Origin: a marine actinobacterium MedAcidi-G3
GTDB lineage: Bacteria > Actinomycetota > Acidimicrobiia > Acidimicrobiales > Poriferisodalaceae
Length of the DNA stretch: 64,000 bases
NCBI GenBank assembly: GCA_000817105.1
Contig: JUEP01000002.1
Location: 1 to 64,000 of the forward strand
Direction: 5' to 3'
Below are positions 36,196 through 44,644 of this stretch, one piece after another (position 1 is the first letter of the stretch; each line of letters begins with the position of its first letter). A model generated the notes under the pieces. That model did no database searches. It was not told the origin of the DNA and was given only the letters and a program-made list of their open reading frames with translations. Both the position numbers and the translations under genes were made by a program.

Positions 36196-36762
36196 CTACT
36201 CGTTTGCGCTTTCCTCAGTGTTCTTACGTCGTTGTTTTGCGGCTCTATCAGGACTCAACACCATGGTCATATTCCGACCGTCTAACTTGGGGAATTGGTC
36301 AACTTTTCCTACTGTTTCAACATTTTCGGCTACCCGTTCAAGAATTTCTCTACCTAACTCCGGGTGGAAGACCTCACGGCCTCGGAACATGATGGTGATC
36401 TTCACTTTATGACCATCCGATAGAAACTTCTCGACTTTCGAGGTCTTGGTATCAAAATCACCTTGTCCAATTTTGGGCCGGTACTTCATCTCCTTCAAAG
36501 AAACAGAACTGGCTTTCTTCCTCGATTCTTTTGCACGTTGCGATGACTCGTACTTGAACTTTCCATAATCCATGATTCGACAAACCGGGGGGTTAGCCTC
36601 TGGGGCCACCTCAACTAAGTCAAGATCAAGATCTTGTGCAATGTTCAATGCTTCTGGCAAGGGTTTGATTCCGATCTGCTCACCGTCTGGGGCAACCAGT
36701 CGAACCTCCCGCACCCGAATCTCTTCATTAATTCGGGCGTCGCCTTCATCTGGGCGTGCTAT
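36196..36762 (-). CDS. infC: translation initiation factor IF-3
   Basis: IF-3 binds the 30S subunit and checks start codons. The GTG at 36714 begins only at VREVRL and would remove the conserved IF-3 N-terminus. In frame ahead of it the sequence encodes ARPDEGDARINEEIR, after a stop at 36775-36777. This stretch has no ATG, GTG or TTG; the candidates are ATA at 36762 and ATT at 36732 or 36720. I chose ATA 36762 as the one that keeps the whole extension, but ATT 36732 is also possible. Known IF-3 genes use rare starts (AUU in E. coli) for self-control. Both domains are present (LVEVAPEANPPVCRIMDYGK; KVKITIMFRGRE). Confidence 0.9.
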   Translation of the reverse strand: MARPDEGDARINEEIRVREVRLVAPDGEQIGIKPLPEALNIAQDLDLDLVEVAPEANPPVCRIMDYGKFKYESSQRAKESRKKASSVSLKEMKYRPKIGQGDFDTKTSKVEKFLSDGHKVKITIMFRGREVFHPELGREILERVAENVETVGKVDQFPKLDGRNMTMVLSPDRAAKQRRKNTEESANE

Positions 36763-36818
36763 GGCCTTACTCGCTTAACCAAGGACATTCTCCAAGTCCG
36801 CTAGTGGCACCTTAAATT

Positions 36819-36852
36819 CAAAAACAAAAGGCGGACACATTTGGTGCCCGCC
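36819..36852 (-). terminator. intrinsic terminator/attenuator in the infC leader
   Basis: On the minus strand GGCGGGCAC and GTGTCCGCC form a 9-bp stem (one G-U pair) around a CAAAT loop, followed directly by TTTTGTTTTT. It stands 57 nt before the chosen infC start and after the divergent promoter region, so it can only end transcripts made in the infC leader. That is the layout of a transcription attenuator for infC-rpmI-rplT; the controlling factor (possibly L20) is inference. Confidence 0.75.
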
Positions 36853-37043
36853 TCACATTTCAGGAAATCCAGTAACGGTAGCTACTTCAACCTGACAGGG
36901 ACCGAGTCGCACCTTGCGGTGGAACGGTGGGGGCGGAACCCCGCTTGCATCTATTGTCAAGGCCGTAGGGTAACAGGGTAAAGAGCAATTCCGAACAAGT
37001 AGTATCTCTGACTAAGACACTGCGCTTTATTGAAAGAGGTCAC
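36853..37043. promoter_or_regulatory. infC leader and divergent promoter region
   Basis: This gap separates infC (minus) from the gene at 37044 (plus). The minus strand shows a GC-rich, self-complementary patch at about 36906-36946 (GCGGGGTTCCGCCCC and GGTGGAACGG) that could fold as an alternative to the attenuator stem. A TTGACA lies at 36955-36960 without a clear -10 partner. No gene is seen here. Confidence 0.45.
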
Positions 37044-37448
37044 GTGAGCAGCTTTTGGACTCCTTCGGGAGAGCATGAAGTCCCAGGCGACACCGACGAA
37101 AGCAATGACCAGGAGCAAGTATTTCCGGAGTCGGAAGGCGCTCAAGTCGACCCCGAAACCGCAGCAGCCATGGAACAACAGCTTCGCGAGGCTCAAGAAC
37201 AGCTACTTTCGGTGCCAGCTGGTCAGATAGTTGCTAATCACGTCATCGGGCTTTTCGAACTCGCTGCCCTTCACCTGAGGCTCGATCCACCCAACCTTGA
37301 CGAAGCCCGTTTACCAATTGACGCCATGGGAATTTTGGTGGAACAACTAGGGGATCAACTTCCTGAACATCAAACACTAGCTGCAGCGCTACATCAGATC
37401 AGACTGGCATTTGTCGAAGTGCAGAATCAAACAGATGAAGACGAGTAG
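37044..37448 (+). CDS. DUF1844-like hypothetical protein
   Basis: The 134-aa protein has an acidic, disordered N-terminal 40 residues, then a helical part (VANHVIGLFELAALHLRLDP, about 64-83; NLDEARLPIDAMGILVEQLG, about 84-103; LHQIRLAFVEVQNQ, about 116-129). This spacing resembles DUF1844 proteins of unknown function. The start is GTG at 37044 with AGAGG five bases before. It is divergent from infC and convergent with hisG (12 bp). Confidence 0.75.
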   Translation: MSSFWTPSGEHEVPGDTDESNDQEQVFPESEGAQVDPETAAAMEQQLREAQEQLLSVPAGQIVANHVIGLFELAALHLRLDPPNLDEARLPIDAMGILVEQLGDQLPEHQTLAAALHQIRLAFVEVQNQTDEDE

Positions 37449-37460
37449 GCAACGGTAACG

Positions 37461-38336
37461 CTAGGGAACGATCTTTGAGATCGGGAGCTCTATAACATCA
37501 GTTGCACCAAGCTCAAGGAGTTGGGGAATTAAGACGTTGATATCACTTTTGTTGACCACGGTTTCGACAGCGAAGGCTCCGCCGCCCCAAAGCTCATTCA
37601 CCGTAGGCGCCTTCATCGAGGGAAGAACATCAATTACCTGGTCAAGGTCTGGTGCAGAAACATTCAATTTCATTAAGACGCGTCCGCGAGCATCCAACAC
37701 TCCATCGAGAAGTGTCTTTATTTGCTCCATAGCTTTCCGTTTTTCAGGGTCTTCATACGATTCACGATTGGCAAAAATTTCTGTATAGCTCGTCAATATT
37801 TCGTCAATTATTTTCAAGCCGGCTGCCCGTAACGCATTCCCCGTTTCTGTGAGGTCCACTACAGCATCAACTATCTCGGGCGCTTTAGCCTCTGTAGCTC
37901 CGTAGCTAAGCTGTACATCTGCCTCGACACCCGAAGCGGCAAAGTGTCTGTTAGTGAGCTCTGGGTACTCACTTGAAACTCTTACTCCTTGGGGGAGATC
38001 TGACAGAACCTCGTATTCGCTATCGGCGGGAACCGCTACCACTATCTTGACCGGCTTGGCCGTTACTTTCGAATACTTAAGCTCACCCAATGAGACCACA
38101 TCGCTGCTGGTTTCTTCGATCCAATCTCTGCCCGCAATTCCGAGGTCAAACAGACCATCTTCAACGTAGGTTGGAATTTCTTGGGGTCGAAGAATTCTTA
38201 CGTCAGCAATTCTCGGATCGTCAACGGATGCCCTGTAATCGACATTGCTAGTGCGACGAACGGCAAGGTCGGCGTCCTCGAATAACTGGAAGGTGGCTTT
38301 TTCAAGAGAACCCTTGGGCAACACGAGTTTCAGCAT
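37461..38336 (-). CDS. hisG: ATP phosphoribosyltransferase (long form)
   Basis: The enzyme starts histidine synthesis from ATP and PRPP. At 291 aa it is the long form with a C-terminal regulatory ACT-like domain (about residues 212-291, INVLIPQLLELGATDVIELP). Catalytic-domain signs include LPKGSLEKAT at 4-13 and VDLTETGNALRAAGL near 161-175. Being long, it does not need HisZ. It lies 97 bp after ribBA with no other his gene near, so hisE and the rest are elsewhere. Confidence 0.95.
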   Translation of the reverse strand: MLKLVLPKGSLEKATFQLFEDADLAVRRTSNVDYRASVDDPRIADVRILRPQEIPTYVEDGLFDLGIAGRDWIEETSSDVVSLGELKYSKVTAKPVKIVVAVPADSEYEVLSDLPQGVRVSSEYPELTNRHFAASGVEADVQLSYGATEAKAPEIVDAVVDLTETGNALRAAGLKIIDEILTSYTEIFANRESYEDPEKRKAMEQIKTLLDGVLDARGRVLMKLNVSAPDLDQVIDVLPSMKAPTVNELWGGGAFAVETVVNKSDINVLIPQLLELGATDVIELPISKIVP

Positions 38337-38433
38337 GATGTTGACGGTAGCGCCCTAAGATGCCGAACCACTAGTTAATTACGCCTTTGCAACGTTCATG
38401 AGGGTTCCTGAACCTAACAGTCGAACTCAATGA

Positions 38434-39699
38434 CTAGTCAGCCGCAAGGTCATCAAGACCTTCGATGAGGTGACCCAGGCGTTGTTGTTTGGTTCGCAAG
38501 TAAGCCAAATTCTCTGGATTAGCACCGTCAAGACTAGAGACACGTTCGACGATCTCTAAGCCATAGCCACTGAGTCCGCCAATCTTTTTCGGATTGTTGG
38601 TTATGAGTCGCATCTTGGTCACTCCCAGCTCTACCAGGATTTGGGCCCCAATCCCGTATTCTCGACTATCAACTGGAAGACCTAGCTCCAGATTGGCATC
38701 GACCGTGTCATGCCCTTCGTCCTGCAGTGAGTAGGCGGCGATTTTATGGCCTATACCGATTCCCCTGCCTTCATGACCGCGCAGGTAGACCAGAACACCA
38801 GCCCCTTCCTTCGCTATTGCTTCAAGAGCTGAGTGAAGCTGACTACCGCAATCACACCGCATTGAGGCAAGAATGTCACCAGTGAGACATTCACTGTGTA
38901 CCCGCACTAAGACCGGGTCCGCTCCCATAATGTGACCGAGCACGAGAGCCACATGTTCTTGCCCATCAAAATCTCTGAACACATGGCTAGTGAAGTCGCC
39001 ATAAATGGTAGGCATACGTGATTGTGCTATCGGGTCAACTAGTCGCTCGTTCGCCCGCCTATAGCGAATTAAGTCGGCTATAGAGATCAAAAGGAGATCA
39101 TGCTCTTCGCAGAAATCGATTAGATCCGGCAATCGAGACATGGTGCCATCGTCATTAACGACTTCTGCCAACACTCCGGCTGGTTCGCAACCGGCGAGAC
39201 GCGCCAGATCGACTGCCGCCTCTGTATGACCTGCACGTTTCAGAACGCCTCCGGATCTGTAGCGGAGAGGCAGGACGTGACCGGGCCGAACAAAGTCGTG
39301 GGGTTCACTACTTGTAGACGCCAACAGGTTGAGAGTCCTGGACCGGTCTGCGGCAGAAATTCCAGTTGTGGTGCCTTCTGCGGCGTCGACAGTAACCGTA
39401 TATGCAGTTCTCATCGGCTCCGTATTGATAGCAACCATCAGTGGCAGGGCAAGCCCATCGAGACGCTCGCCGGTCATAGGAGCACACAGAACTCCTGAGG
39501 TGTAGCGGACAAAAAAAGCGATAGTTTCAGGCGTCGCGTGTTCCGCGGCCATAATGAGGTCGCCTTCATTCTCTCGGTCTTCATCATCGACCACTACGAC
39601 GATCTCGCCTCGTCCTACAGCCTCGATCGCATCTTCTACTGCCGCTAAGGGAGAATCAGCGTCTCCCGATCTTTGGTTCCTAGTTTTTGGTTTAGGCAT
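38434..39699 (-). CDS. ribBA: bifunctional DHBP synthase / GTP cyclohydrolase II
   Basis: It makes both precursors of riboflavin: 3,4-dihydroxy-2-butanone 4-phosphate from ribulose 5-phosphate, and the GTP ring-opening product. The 421-aa fusion has RibB (about residues 15-210; DDEDRENEGDLIMAAEHAT and HTEAAVDLARLAGCEPAGV) then RibA (about 215-421). The RibA zinc cysteines are in CLTGDILASMRCDCGSQL, and RGHEGRGIGI is the catalytic stretch. The gene is 24 bp after ribE. Confidence 0.97.
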   Translation of the reverse strand: MPKPKTRNQRSGDADSPLAAVEDAIEAVGRGEIVVVVDDEDRENEGDLIMAAEHATPETIAFFVRYTSGVLCAPMTGERLDGLALPLMVAINTEPMRTAYTVTVDAAEGTTTGISAADRSRTLNLLASTSSEPHDFVRPGHVLPLRYRSGGVLKRAGHTEAAVDLARLAGCEPAGVLAEVVNDDGTMSRLPDLIDFCEEHDLLLISIADLIRYRRANERLVDPIAQSRMPTIYGDFTSHVFRDFDGQEHVALVLGHIMGADPVLVRVHSECLTGDILASMRCDCGSQLHSALEAIAKEGAGVLVYLRGHEGRGIGIGHKIAAYSLQDEGHDTVDANLELGLPVDSREYGIGAQILVELGVTKMRLITNNPKKIGGLSGYGLEIVERVSSLDGANPENLAYLRTKQQRLGHLIEGLDDLAAD

Positions 39700-39723
39700 C
39701 GTTATGGACCTCTGCGGGTGCGG

Positions 39724-40302
39724 TCACTGACTATCTCCATTTTCGGGAGCCAGGAGGCGTTCGACGTACTTAGCTATTACGTCAACTTCAATATTTACGT
39801 TATCGCCCTCTTCGTATGAACCAAGTGTCGTCACCGTGAGGGTATGGGGAATGAGTGCTACTCCAAACGCTCCGTCTCGGACATCGAAACAAGTCAAACT
39901 TACTCCATCCACGGTTATCGATCCTTTTTCCACGAGATACCGTGTGAGATTCTCGGGCACCCGAACTCTCAAATCAGGTCCTGGAGTAAGTACGGTTCCG
40001 ACTCCGTCTACGTGTCCTTGAACCATGTGGCCACCCAAACGATCAGAATATCTGACTGCTCGTTCCATGTTCACTGGGTCACCCGAACTTAAATTAGCGA
40101 GCGATGTCCGTCCTATAGTTTCAGCAACTACATCGGCTTCCCACCAGCCATCTCCTAATGCCACAACCGTGAGACAGCAGCCGTTAACCGATATGGAGTC
40201 GTCTATCTCCGTGCCTTGAATGACTTCCTTGGCCGCGAATCGGTATCGGTCTCCATTGTTGGATACAAAAGAACCCAGCTCTTCAATCAACCCAGTGAAC
40301 AT
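39724..40302 (-). CDS. ribE: riboflavin synthase, alpha subunit
   Basis: The enzyme makes riboflavin by dismutation of two 6,7-dimethyl-8-ribityllumazine molecules. The 192-aa protein has two lumazine-binding repeats: one starts MFTGLIEELG with VNGCCLTVVALG, the second has GHMVQGHVDGVG, then ITVDGVSLTCFDV. Its ATG overlaps the ribD stop by 1 bp. The lumazine synthase gene ribH that supplies its substrate is not in this cluster. Confidence 0.96.
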   Translation of the reverse strand: MFTGLIEELGSFVSNNGDRYRFAAKEVIQGTEIDDSISVNGCCLTVVALGDGWWEADVVAETIGRTSLANLSSGDPVNMERAVRYSDRLGGHMVQGHVDGVGTVLTPGPDLRVRVPENLTRYLVEKGSITVDGVSLTCFDVRDGAFGVALIPHTLTVTTLGSYEEGDNVNIEVDVIAKYVERLLAPENGDSQ

Positions 40303-41312
40303 TAGTCTCCCTCTAACGGCCGGAATTCAACCCGAAGATCAGAACCAACTTTGCGAACATCGCGAAGATCTCCGCGCCATAGGCCTGACATTGTCGCAGA
40401 ACCCGGACCCATAAACACGGGGTGGCCATCATCGCCACCCATTAACGCCGGTGCCAGATAAAAAATATATTCGTTAACAAGCCCTTGTTGATGAATGCTC
40501 GCCGCAAGTGTTGCTCCTCCTTCAACCAACAAGTCCACTACTCCCCTGCTGCCCAGTTCGAACAAGACGTCGACGAGATCCCCGTCTAGCTCCCAACAGG
40601 GGTGGACTAGAGCGCCTTCTGGAGCCTTACCCAGCACGATTCGTCGCGGGTCTGAACCCGACACAAATCGAGTCGTCAAAGATGGGTCATCGGATCGGAC
40701 AGTTCCGGCGCCCACCATTACCGAATCGCAGCGTGCCCGCAAAGCATGAACATCTTCTCGGGCTTCGCGGCTTGTGATCCATTCCGATGATCCATCAGCG
40801 GCCGCCGTTCTCCCGTCGATTGTCATAGCCATCTTTAGCACCACCCAGGGCTTGCCAGTGGTGCGGTGATGCATGTATGCCTCAAGTTGATTTGTTACTT
40901 GGCTTTCCTTAACTCCCTCTACTACCTCGACACCAGCAGTTTTCAGAGCATCAATTCCCGTACCTGAGACGTGAGGGTCTGGGTCTGTTACACCGGTGAC
41001 AACCCGCTTTACCCCCGATTCCACGATGCGAGAGACACAAGGTGGCGTCCTTCCGTGATGACTACAGGGCTCAAGTGTTGTATACAAAGTTGCTCCGCGA
41101 GCCTTTGTGCCAGCCAAGTCGATGGCTACACGTTCAGCGTGCGATCCTCCAGGAGGTTCTGTGGCACCATCAAAAAGTTCGCCATCAGCACTCAAAATGA
41201 CTGCCCCAACCCATGGGTTGGGAGCGGTATTACCTCGCACCTTTTCTGCGTTTTCGATAGCTCTCTCCATGAGAGCATCATCAGTCGGAACGTCGAATGC
41301 TTTCACAATCAA
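40302..41312 (-). CDS. ribD: riboflavin biosynthesis deaminase/reductase
   Basis: This bifunctional enzyme deaminates and reduces the GTP-derived pyrimidine. Its N-terminal cytidine-deaminase-like half has HAERVAID near residues 58-65 and PCSHHGRTPPC near 81-91 (zinc ligands). The C-terminal reductase has KMAMTIDGRTAAADGSSEW near 159-177 and MVGAGTVRSDDPSL near 198-211. The 336-aa protein overlaps the upstream mogA-type gene by 4 bp and ribE by 1 bp. Confidence 0.96.
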   Translation of the reverse strand: MIVKAFDVPTDDALMERAIENAEKVRGNTAPNPWVGAVILSADGELFDGATEPPGGSHAERVAIDLAGTKARGATLYTTLEPCSHHGRTPPCVSRIVESGVKRVVTGVTDPDPHVSGTGIDALKTAGVEVVEGVKESQVTNQLEAYMHHRTTGKPWVVLKMAMTIDGRTAAADGSSEWITSREAREDVHALRARCDSVMVGAGTVRSDDPSLTTRFVSGSDPRRIVLGKAPEGALVHPCWELDGDLVDVLFELGSRGVVDLLVEGGATLAASIHQQGLVNEYIFYLAPALMGGDDGHPVFMGPGSATMSGLWRGDLRDVRKVGSDLRVEFRPLEGD

Positions 41313-41839
41313 TGAAGCCGTTCACCGTGGAGCAGCCGTAACGCATGCGGTACCACATCAGCCACAGCCTCAAAGCACTCAACACACCCCGCAGTGGACC
41401 CAGGGGTATTAAGAATTATGGTCTTCCCAGCAATACCCGCTACTCCCCGAGATAGACGGCCTAGCGGGTTCGTTAAGCGCATAGCCTCGGCGATACCAGG
41501 CGCACTGCGCTCGATGACCTGTAGCGTTCCCTCGGGGGTCAAGTCCCTTTCAGTGAAACCGGTCCCACCGGTGGTGATAATGAGCCCAGCAAAGTCGCTA
41601 ATCATTTCACTCAAGCTTTCAGCGACGCTACTTACTCCGTCAGCTACAACTCTGTGCTCAACGACTTCGAAGCCAGCAGAAGTCAAAGAGGACACCAGTG
41701 CTGCGCCGCTTCGATCTTCTCTGTCGCCCGCTACAACACCATCGGACACCGTAAGCACCTTTGCAAGCAATGCATCACTGTCAACTACTCGAGATTGAGA
41801 GTCATGCGCTGCCTCATCATGGTTTTCACTCTGGGCCAT
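41309..41839 (-). CDS. MogA/MoaB-family molybdenum cofactor protein
   Basis: The family adenylylates molybdopterin before molybdenum insertion. The 176-aa protein has an N-terminal extension of about 25 residues, then VLTVSDGVVAGDREDRSGAA and the signature LIITTGGTGFTERDLTPE near residues 88-105, and NTPGSTAGCVECFEAV near 144-159. MogA and MoaB cannot be told apart safely. It is the first gene of the rib operon and overlaps ribD by 4 bp; no FMN riboswitch precedes it. Confidence 0.88.
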   Translation of the reverse strand: MAQSENHDEAAHDSQSRVVDSDALLAKVLTVSDGVVAGDREDRSGAALVSSLTSAGFEVVEHRVVADGVSSVAESLSEMISDFAGLIITTGGTGFTERDLTPEGTLQVIERSAPGIAEAMRLTNPLGRLSRGVAGIAGKTIILNTPGSTAGCVECFEAVADVVPHALRLLHGERLH

Positions 41840-42325
41840 GTCCGGAGGTTACCGCCCCGTCTCCTTAAGAGTCCTTACAAGCAGGTTTAGAACTTTCTTC
41901 TTGTCCTATTCTCACTCGCAGGTACAGCCAGACCGGAGTGGCTAGGTAAGCGAGAGACCTTGCTTTCGGTAGCGAAACCCTTCGCGTGTTACTGCTCGCA
42001 CTGCGGTAGGAATTTGAGTCCTAGAACAGATTGCGATCGGAGCACTAGTTTCGACTCAAACGCGTAGCCAATCGAAAGCGCTTTGACAGGTCGCCGACAC
42101 CTTCAGCCGAATTTGCTTGCCGCTCTGGAAATGAGCTTGCTTCTAGTTTCGTTTTCCGCCGGGTGCGCCTAGTTCCATAGGCCTATTAATCAGCCAGCCG
42201 TTACGGATCCTTCCGCCATCATCAATCTTGACGACTGCCTTCGGCACGTGAGGGATCTCGTTCACTTAGTGCCTTCGATCAAAGTACGACTCGCATCATG
42301 CTCGGTTGGCACCTAATCTCCCAAT
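41840..42325. other. 486-bp intergenic region between divergent genes
   Basis: The gap separates the mogA-type gene (minus) from the crotonase (plus). I looked for an FMN riboswitch, tRNA, tmRNA, RNase P and SRP RNA signatures and found none. It holds one coding-like small frame (42143-42265, minus) and small inverted repeats near 41950-41990 (AAGC/GCTT and GCGAA/TTCGC arms). It is the longest non-coding gap outside the rRNA leader. Confidence 0.6.
42143..42265 (-). CDS. possible 40-aa small protein
   Basis: A GTG at 42265 opens a 40-codon frame ending TAG at 42143. The product reads like real protein (KAVVKIDDGGRIRNGWLIN then RPMELGAPGGKRN). An AAGG stretch lies a few bases before the GTG, and a TAA is directly upstream, so it is not the tail of a longer frame. 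It belongs to no family I know. It may be a genuine short gene or a decayed fragment; confidence is low because only composition supports it. Confidence 0.3.
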   Translation of the reverse strand: MNEIPHVPKAVVKIDDGGRIRNGWLINRPMELGAPGGKRN

Positions 42326-43171
42326 GTGACATACACCTGCTTTAACGTCGAAGTAAATGACCATATCGCTCACGTCAGAATGACTCGACCTGAACGAGCC
42401 AACTCGATGATTCCCGAATTCTGGCATGAGCTGCCAGAGATCATCGATGATCTATCTCAAGGGGATGAAGCTCGAGTTATCGTTCTTTCAGCCGAAGGAC
42501 GACACTTCTGTTCAGGCATGGACTTGAGTGTTTTCGCGGGAAACAACGACATAAGTGTTCAAGGAGACTCAGGCCATATAAGCCGCCAGAGAGCCAGCTT
42601 TCGCACGACAGCTTTAAATCTGCAGCGATCATTTACCTCTCTCGAAGCGAGCAGGCTTCCGGTGCTGTGCGCAATTCAAGGGGCATGCATAGGTGGTGGT
42701 ATCGACATGGTTTCCGCTACGGACCTTCGTTACGCGACAAATGACGCATTTTTCTCTATAGAAGAAATCAATATAGGTATGACCGCCGACGTTGGAACAC
42801 TTCAGAGGATGCCGAAACTCATTCCAGAAGGAATAGTTCGCGAATTGGCCTACACGGGCCGCAAAATGACTGCCAGCGAAGCAAAGGAACGCGGTTTCGT
42901 CAACGAGGTGTATGACGATCAAGACGAAATGACCGATGCAGTCTTCGCTATCGCCAAAGAGATAGCTTCGAAAAGCCCAATGGCTATCTGGGGTACTAAA
43001 CAAACCCTGAATTACGGCCGAGACCATTCAGTTGCTGACGGGCTCGAATACATTGCTACCTGGAACGCTGCGATGTTCGATCCAGACGATATGGCCGAAG
43101 CATTTAACGCCCAAACCGAAGATCGCGACCCTCAATTCCCTGAACACAAGCGACTAAGAAAAGGTCTGTAA
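42326..43171 (+). CDS. enoyl-CoA hydratase/isomerase family (dienoyl-CoA isomerase-like)
   Basis: This 281-aa crotonase-fold protein acts on unsaturated acyl-CoA. The CoA-binding oxyanion loops are HFCSGMDLSV near residues 60-69 and GACIGGGIDMV near 119-129. The stretch ADVGTLQRMPK (154-164) and the acidic pair E147 and D155 match delta3,5-delta2,4-dienoyl-CoA isomerase more closely than plain hydratases, so a double-bond shift is the best guess. The start is GTG at 42326. The amidase gene follows after 11 bp. Confidence 0.88.
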   Translation: MTYTCFNVEVNDHIAHVRMTRPERANSMIPEFWHELPEIIDDLSQGDEARVIVLSAEGRHFCSGMDLSVFAGNNDISVQGDSGHISRQRASFRTTALNLQRSFTSLEASRLPVLCAIQGACIGGGIDMVSATDLRYATNDAFFSIEEINIGMTADVGTLQRMPKLIPEGIVRELAYTGRKMTASEAKERGFVNEVYDDQDEMTDAVFAIAKEIASKSPMAIWGTKQTLNYGRDHSVADGLEYIATWNAAMFDPDDMAEAFNAQTEDRDPQFPEHKRLRKGL

Positions 43172-43182
43172 GGGAGCTCCCG

Positions 43183-44598
43183 GTGGAAGAACTATGGAAA
43201 CTAAGTGCAGCCGAGATAGCGATCGGAATCCAGAGGGGAACGTTTTCAGCTAGTGAAGTTGCCGACTCGGTTCTCGGGCGCGTCGATGAAAAAAACCCTG
43301 AACTCAACGCTATTACTGTTGAGTTTCCTGAACAGGTGCACGCCGCAGCTGCCCAGGCAGACGAAGCGTTAAGAAACGGTGAGCCATTGGGTCCACTCCA
43401 CGGAGTACCCGTAACCATCAAGGAAAATATTGACGTCGCGGGTCAAGCCACACCAAATGGCGTGCCTGCGTTCGCTGACTTAATCGCAAAGGAAGACGCT
43501 CCCCTAGTCAAGAATCTACGTGATGCAGGAGCTATCGTCGTCGGCCGAACTAACGTCCCAGAGTTCTCAATGCGCGGGACAACGGTAAATCCGCTCCGAG
43601 GTCGAACATTTAACCCTTGGGATATCGATGCCAGCCCAGGAGGGTCTTCTGGTGGCGGAGGTGCAGCAGCAGCAGCCGGGTTTGGCCCTTTGCACCACGG
43701 GAATGACATCGGAGGCTCACTTCGCTACCCGGCGCTCGCAAATGGCATCGCTACGGTGAAGCCGACGAACAACCGGGTACCAGTTTTCAACTCAACAGCT
43801 CAAGCTGAGCGAGGACCGCTGTCTCAAATCATGTCGGTTCAAGGCATCATGGCCCGTGATGCGAGCGACCTCTCCCTAGCGACACAAGTCATGATTCGAC
43901 CTGATCCCCGAGATCCATTATCGCCTCCGGTGCCCTGGAACGGGCCCAAAGCAGACCGTCCAATTACCGTTGCTGTTACAAAAGAATCCTATGGGTACCC
44001 CATTCACGACGATATTTTAAAGCTGATTGACCAAGCAGCCGATGCTTTACAAGATGCCGGGTATGAAGTCCAAGAAGTCAGAACACCATCAATTGAGGAA
44101 CCATTCAGGGCGTGGTTCAGAACACTCATGACTGAGATGAACGTCGGCCTGTTGCCCCAGATACTTGAACACGGCAGCGATGACATCAAAACAACTTTTG
44201 ATTATTTCTTCCGAATGGGTGAGGTCTTAGAGTTGGACACCTTCATAACTGATTTTGGAGAACGAACAAGAATGATGCGCGACTGGAACCTCTTTCTCTC
44301 TGAGTTCCCATTAACCCTCACACCTTTCTACATGAGTCGTCTCTATGACTGGGATTATGATCTTCAAAGTTTTGAGGCCTGTAAAGATTTCGTCGAGGCT
44401 TCCAGTTATTCGTGGTCCATCAACTATTTGGGACTACCAGCTGGAGTTATAGGAACTGGACTCGTTGAAGGTCGCCCAGGGGCGGTACAAGTTGTTGGTC
44501 AACGTTACAGAGAAGATCTGATCTGTGATGCTCTAGAGGCGATCCAGCAACGCTGCGGTCGGCTAACTGACCAACTATGGGCCCGAGAAGCCAGTTGA
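43183..44598 (+). CDS. amidase (amidase-signature family)
   Basis: The enzyme hydrolyses an amide bond; the substrate is unknown. The 471-aa protein shows the Ser-cisSer-Lys triad: K80 in VTIKENID, S155 in SPGGSSGG and the nucleophile S179 in GNDIGGSLRYPA. Long alanine/glycine runs follow the serine loop as usual. GTG at 43183 follows a GGGAGC stretch. It is close to the crotonase and the lactonase-like gene, all on the plus strand, suggesting one catabolic unit. Confidence 0.92.
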   Translation: MEELWKLSAAEIAIGIQRGTFSASEVADSVLGRVDEKNPELNAITVEFPEQVHAAAAQADEALRNGEPLGPLHGVPVTIKENIDVAGQATPNGVPAFADLIAKEDAPLVKNLRDAGAIVVGRTNVPEFSMRGTTVNPLRGRTFNPWDIDASPGGSSGGGGAAAAAGFGPLHHGNDIGGSLRYPALANGIATVKPTNNRVPVFNSTAQAERGPLSQIMSVQGIMARDASDLSLATQVMIRPDPRDPLSPPVPWNGPKADRPITVAVTKESYGYPIHDDILKLIDQAADALQDAGYEVQEVRTPSIEEPFRAWFRTLMTEMNVGLLPQILEHGSDDIKTTFDYFFRMGEVLELDTFITDFGERTRMMRDWNLFLSEFPLTLTPFYMSRLYDWDYDLQSFEACKDFVEASSYSWSINYLGLPAGVIGTGLVEGRPGAVQVVGQRYREDLICDALEAIQQRCGRLTDQLWAREAS

Positions 44599-44644
44599 AG
44601 TAGTTTTCCTGCAGCGAATCGGTGCTGGCGCCTATCTTTCTTAC

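Noticed and set aside
38370-38425. A hairpin AGGGTTC/GAACCT between ribBA and hisG as a terminator.
   Set aside because: The stem is short and no T-run follows on either strand.
41900-42020. A GAGAGACCTTGC stretch resembling part of a cobalamin B12 box.
   Set aside because: Only a six-base core matches after forcing a deletion, and the neighbouring GCCACTG-type and other conserved blocks of a cobalamin riboswitch are absent.
42040-42075. A GTTTCGACTC stretch resembling a tRNA T-loop.
   Set aside because: The flanking five-base stem does not form, and no acceptor, D or anticodon arm can be placed around it.
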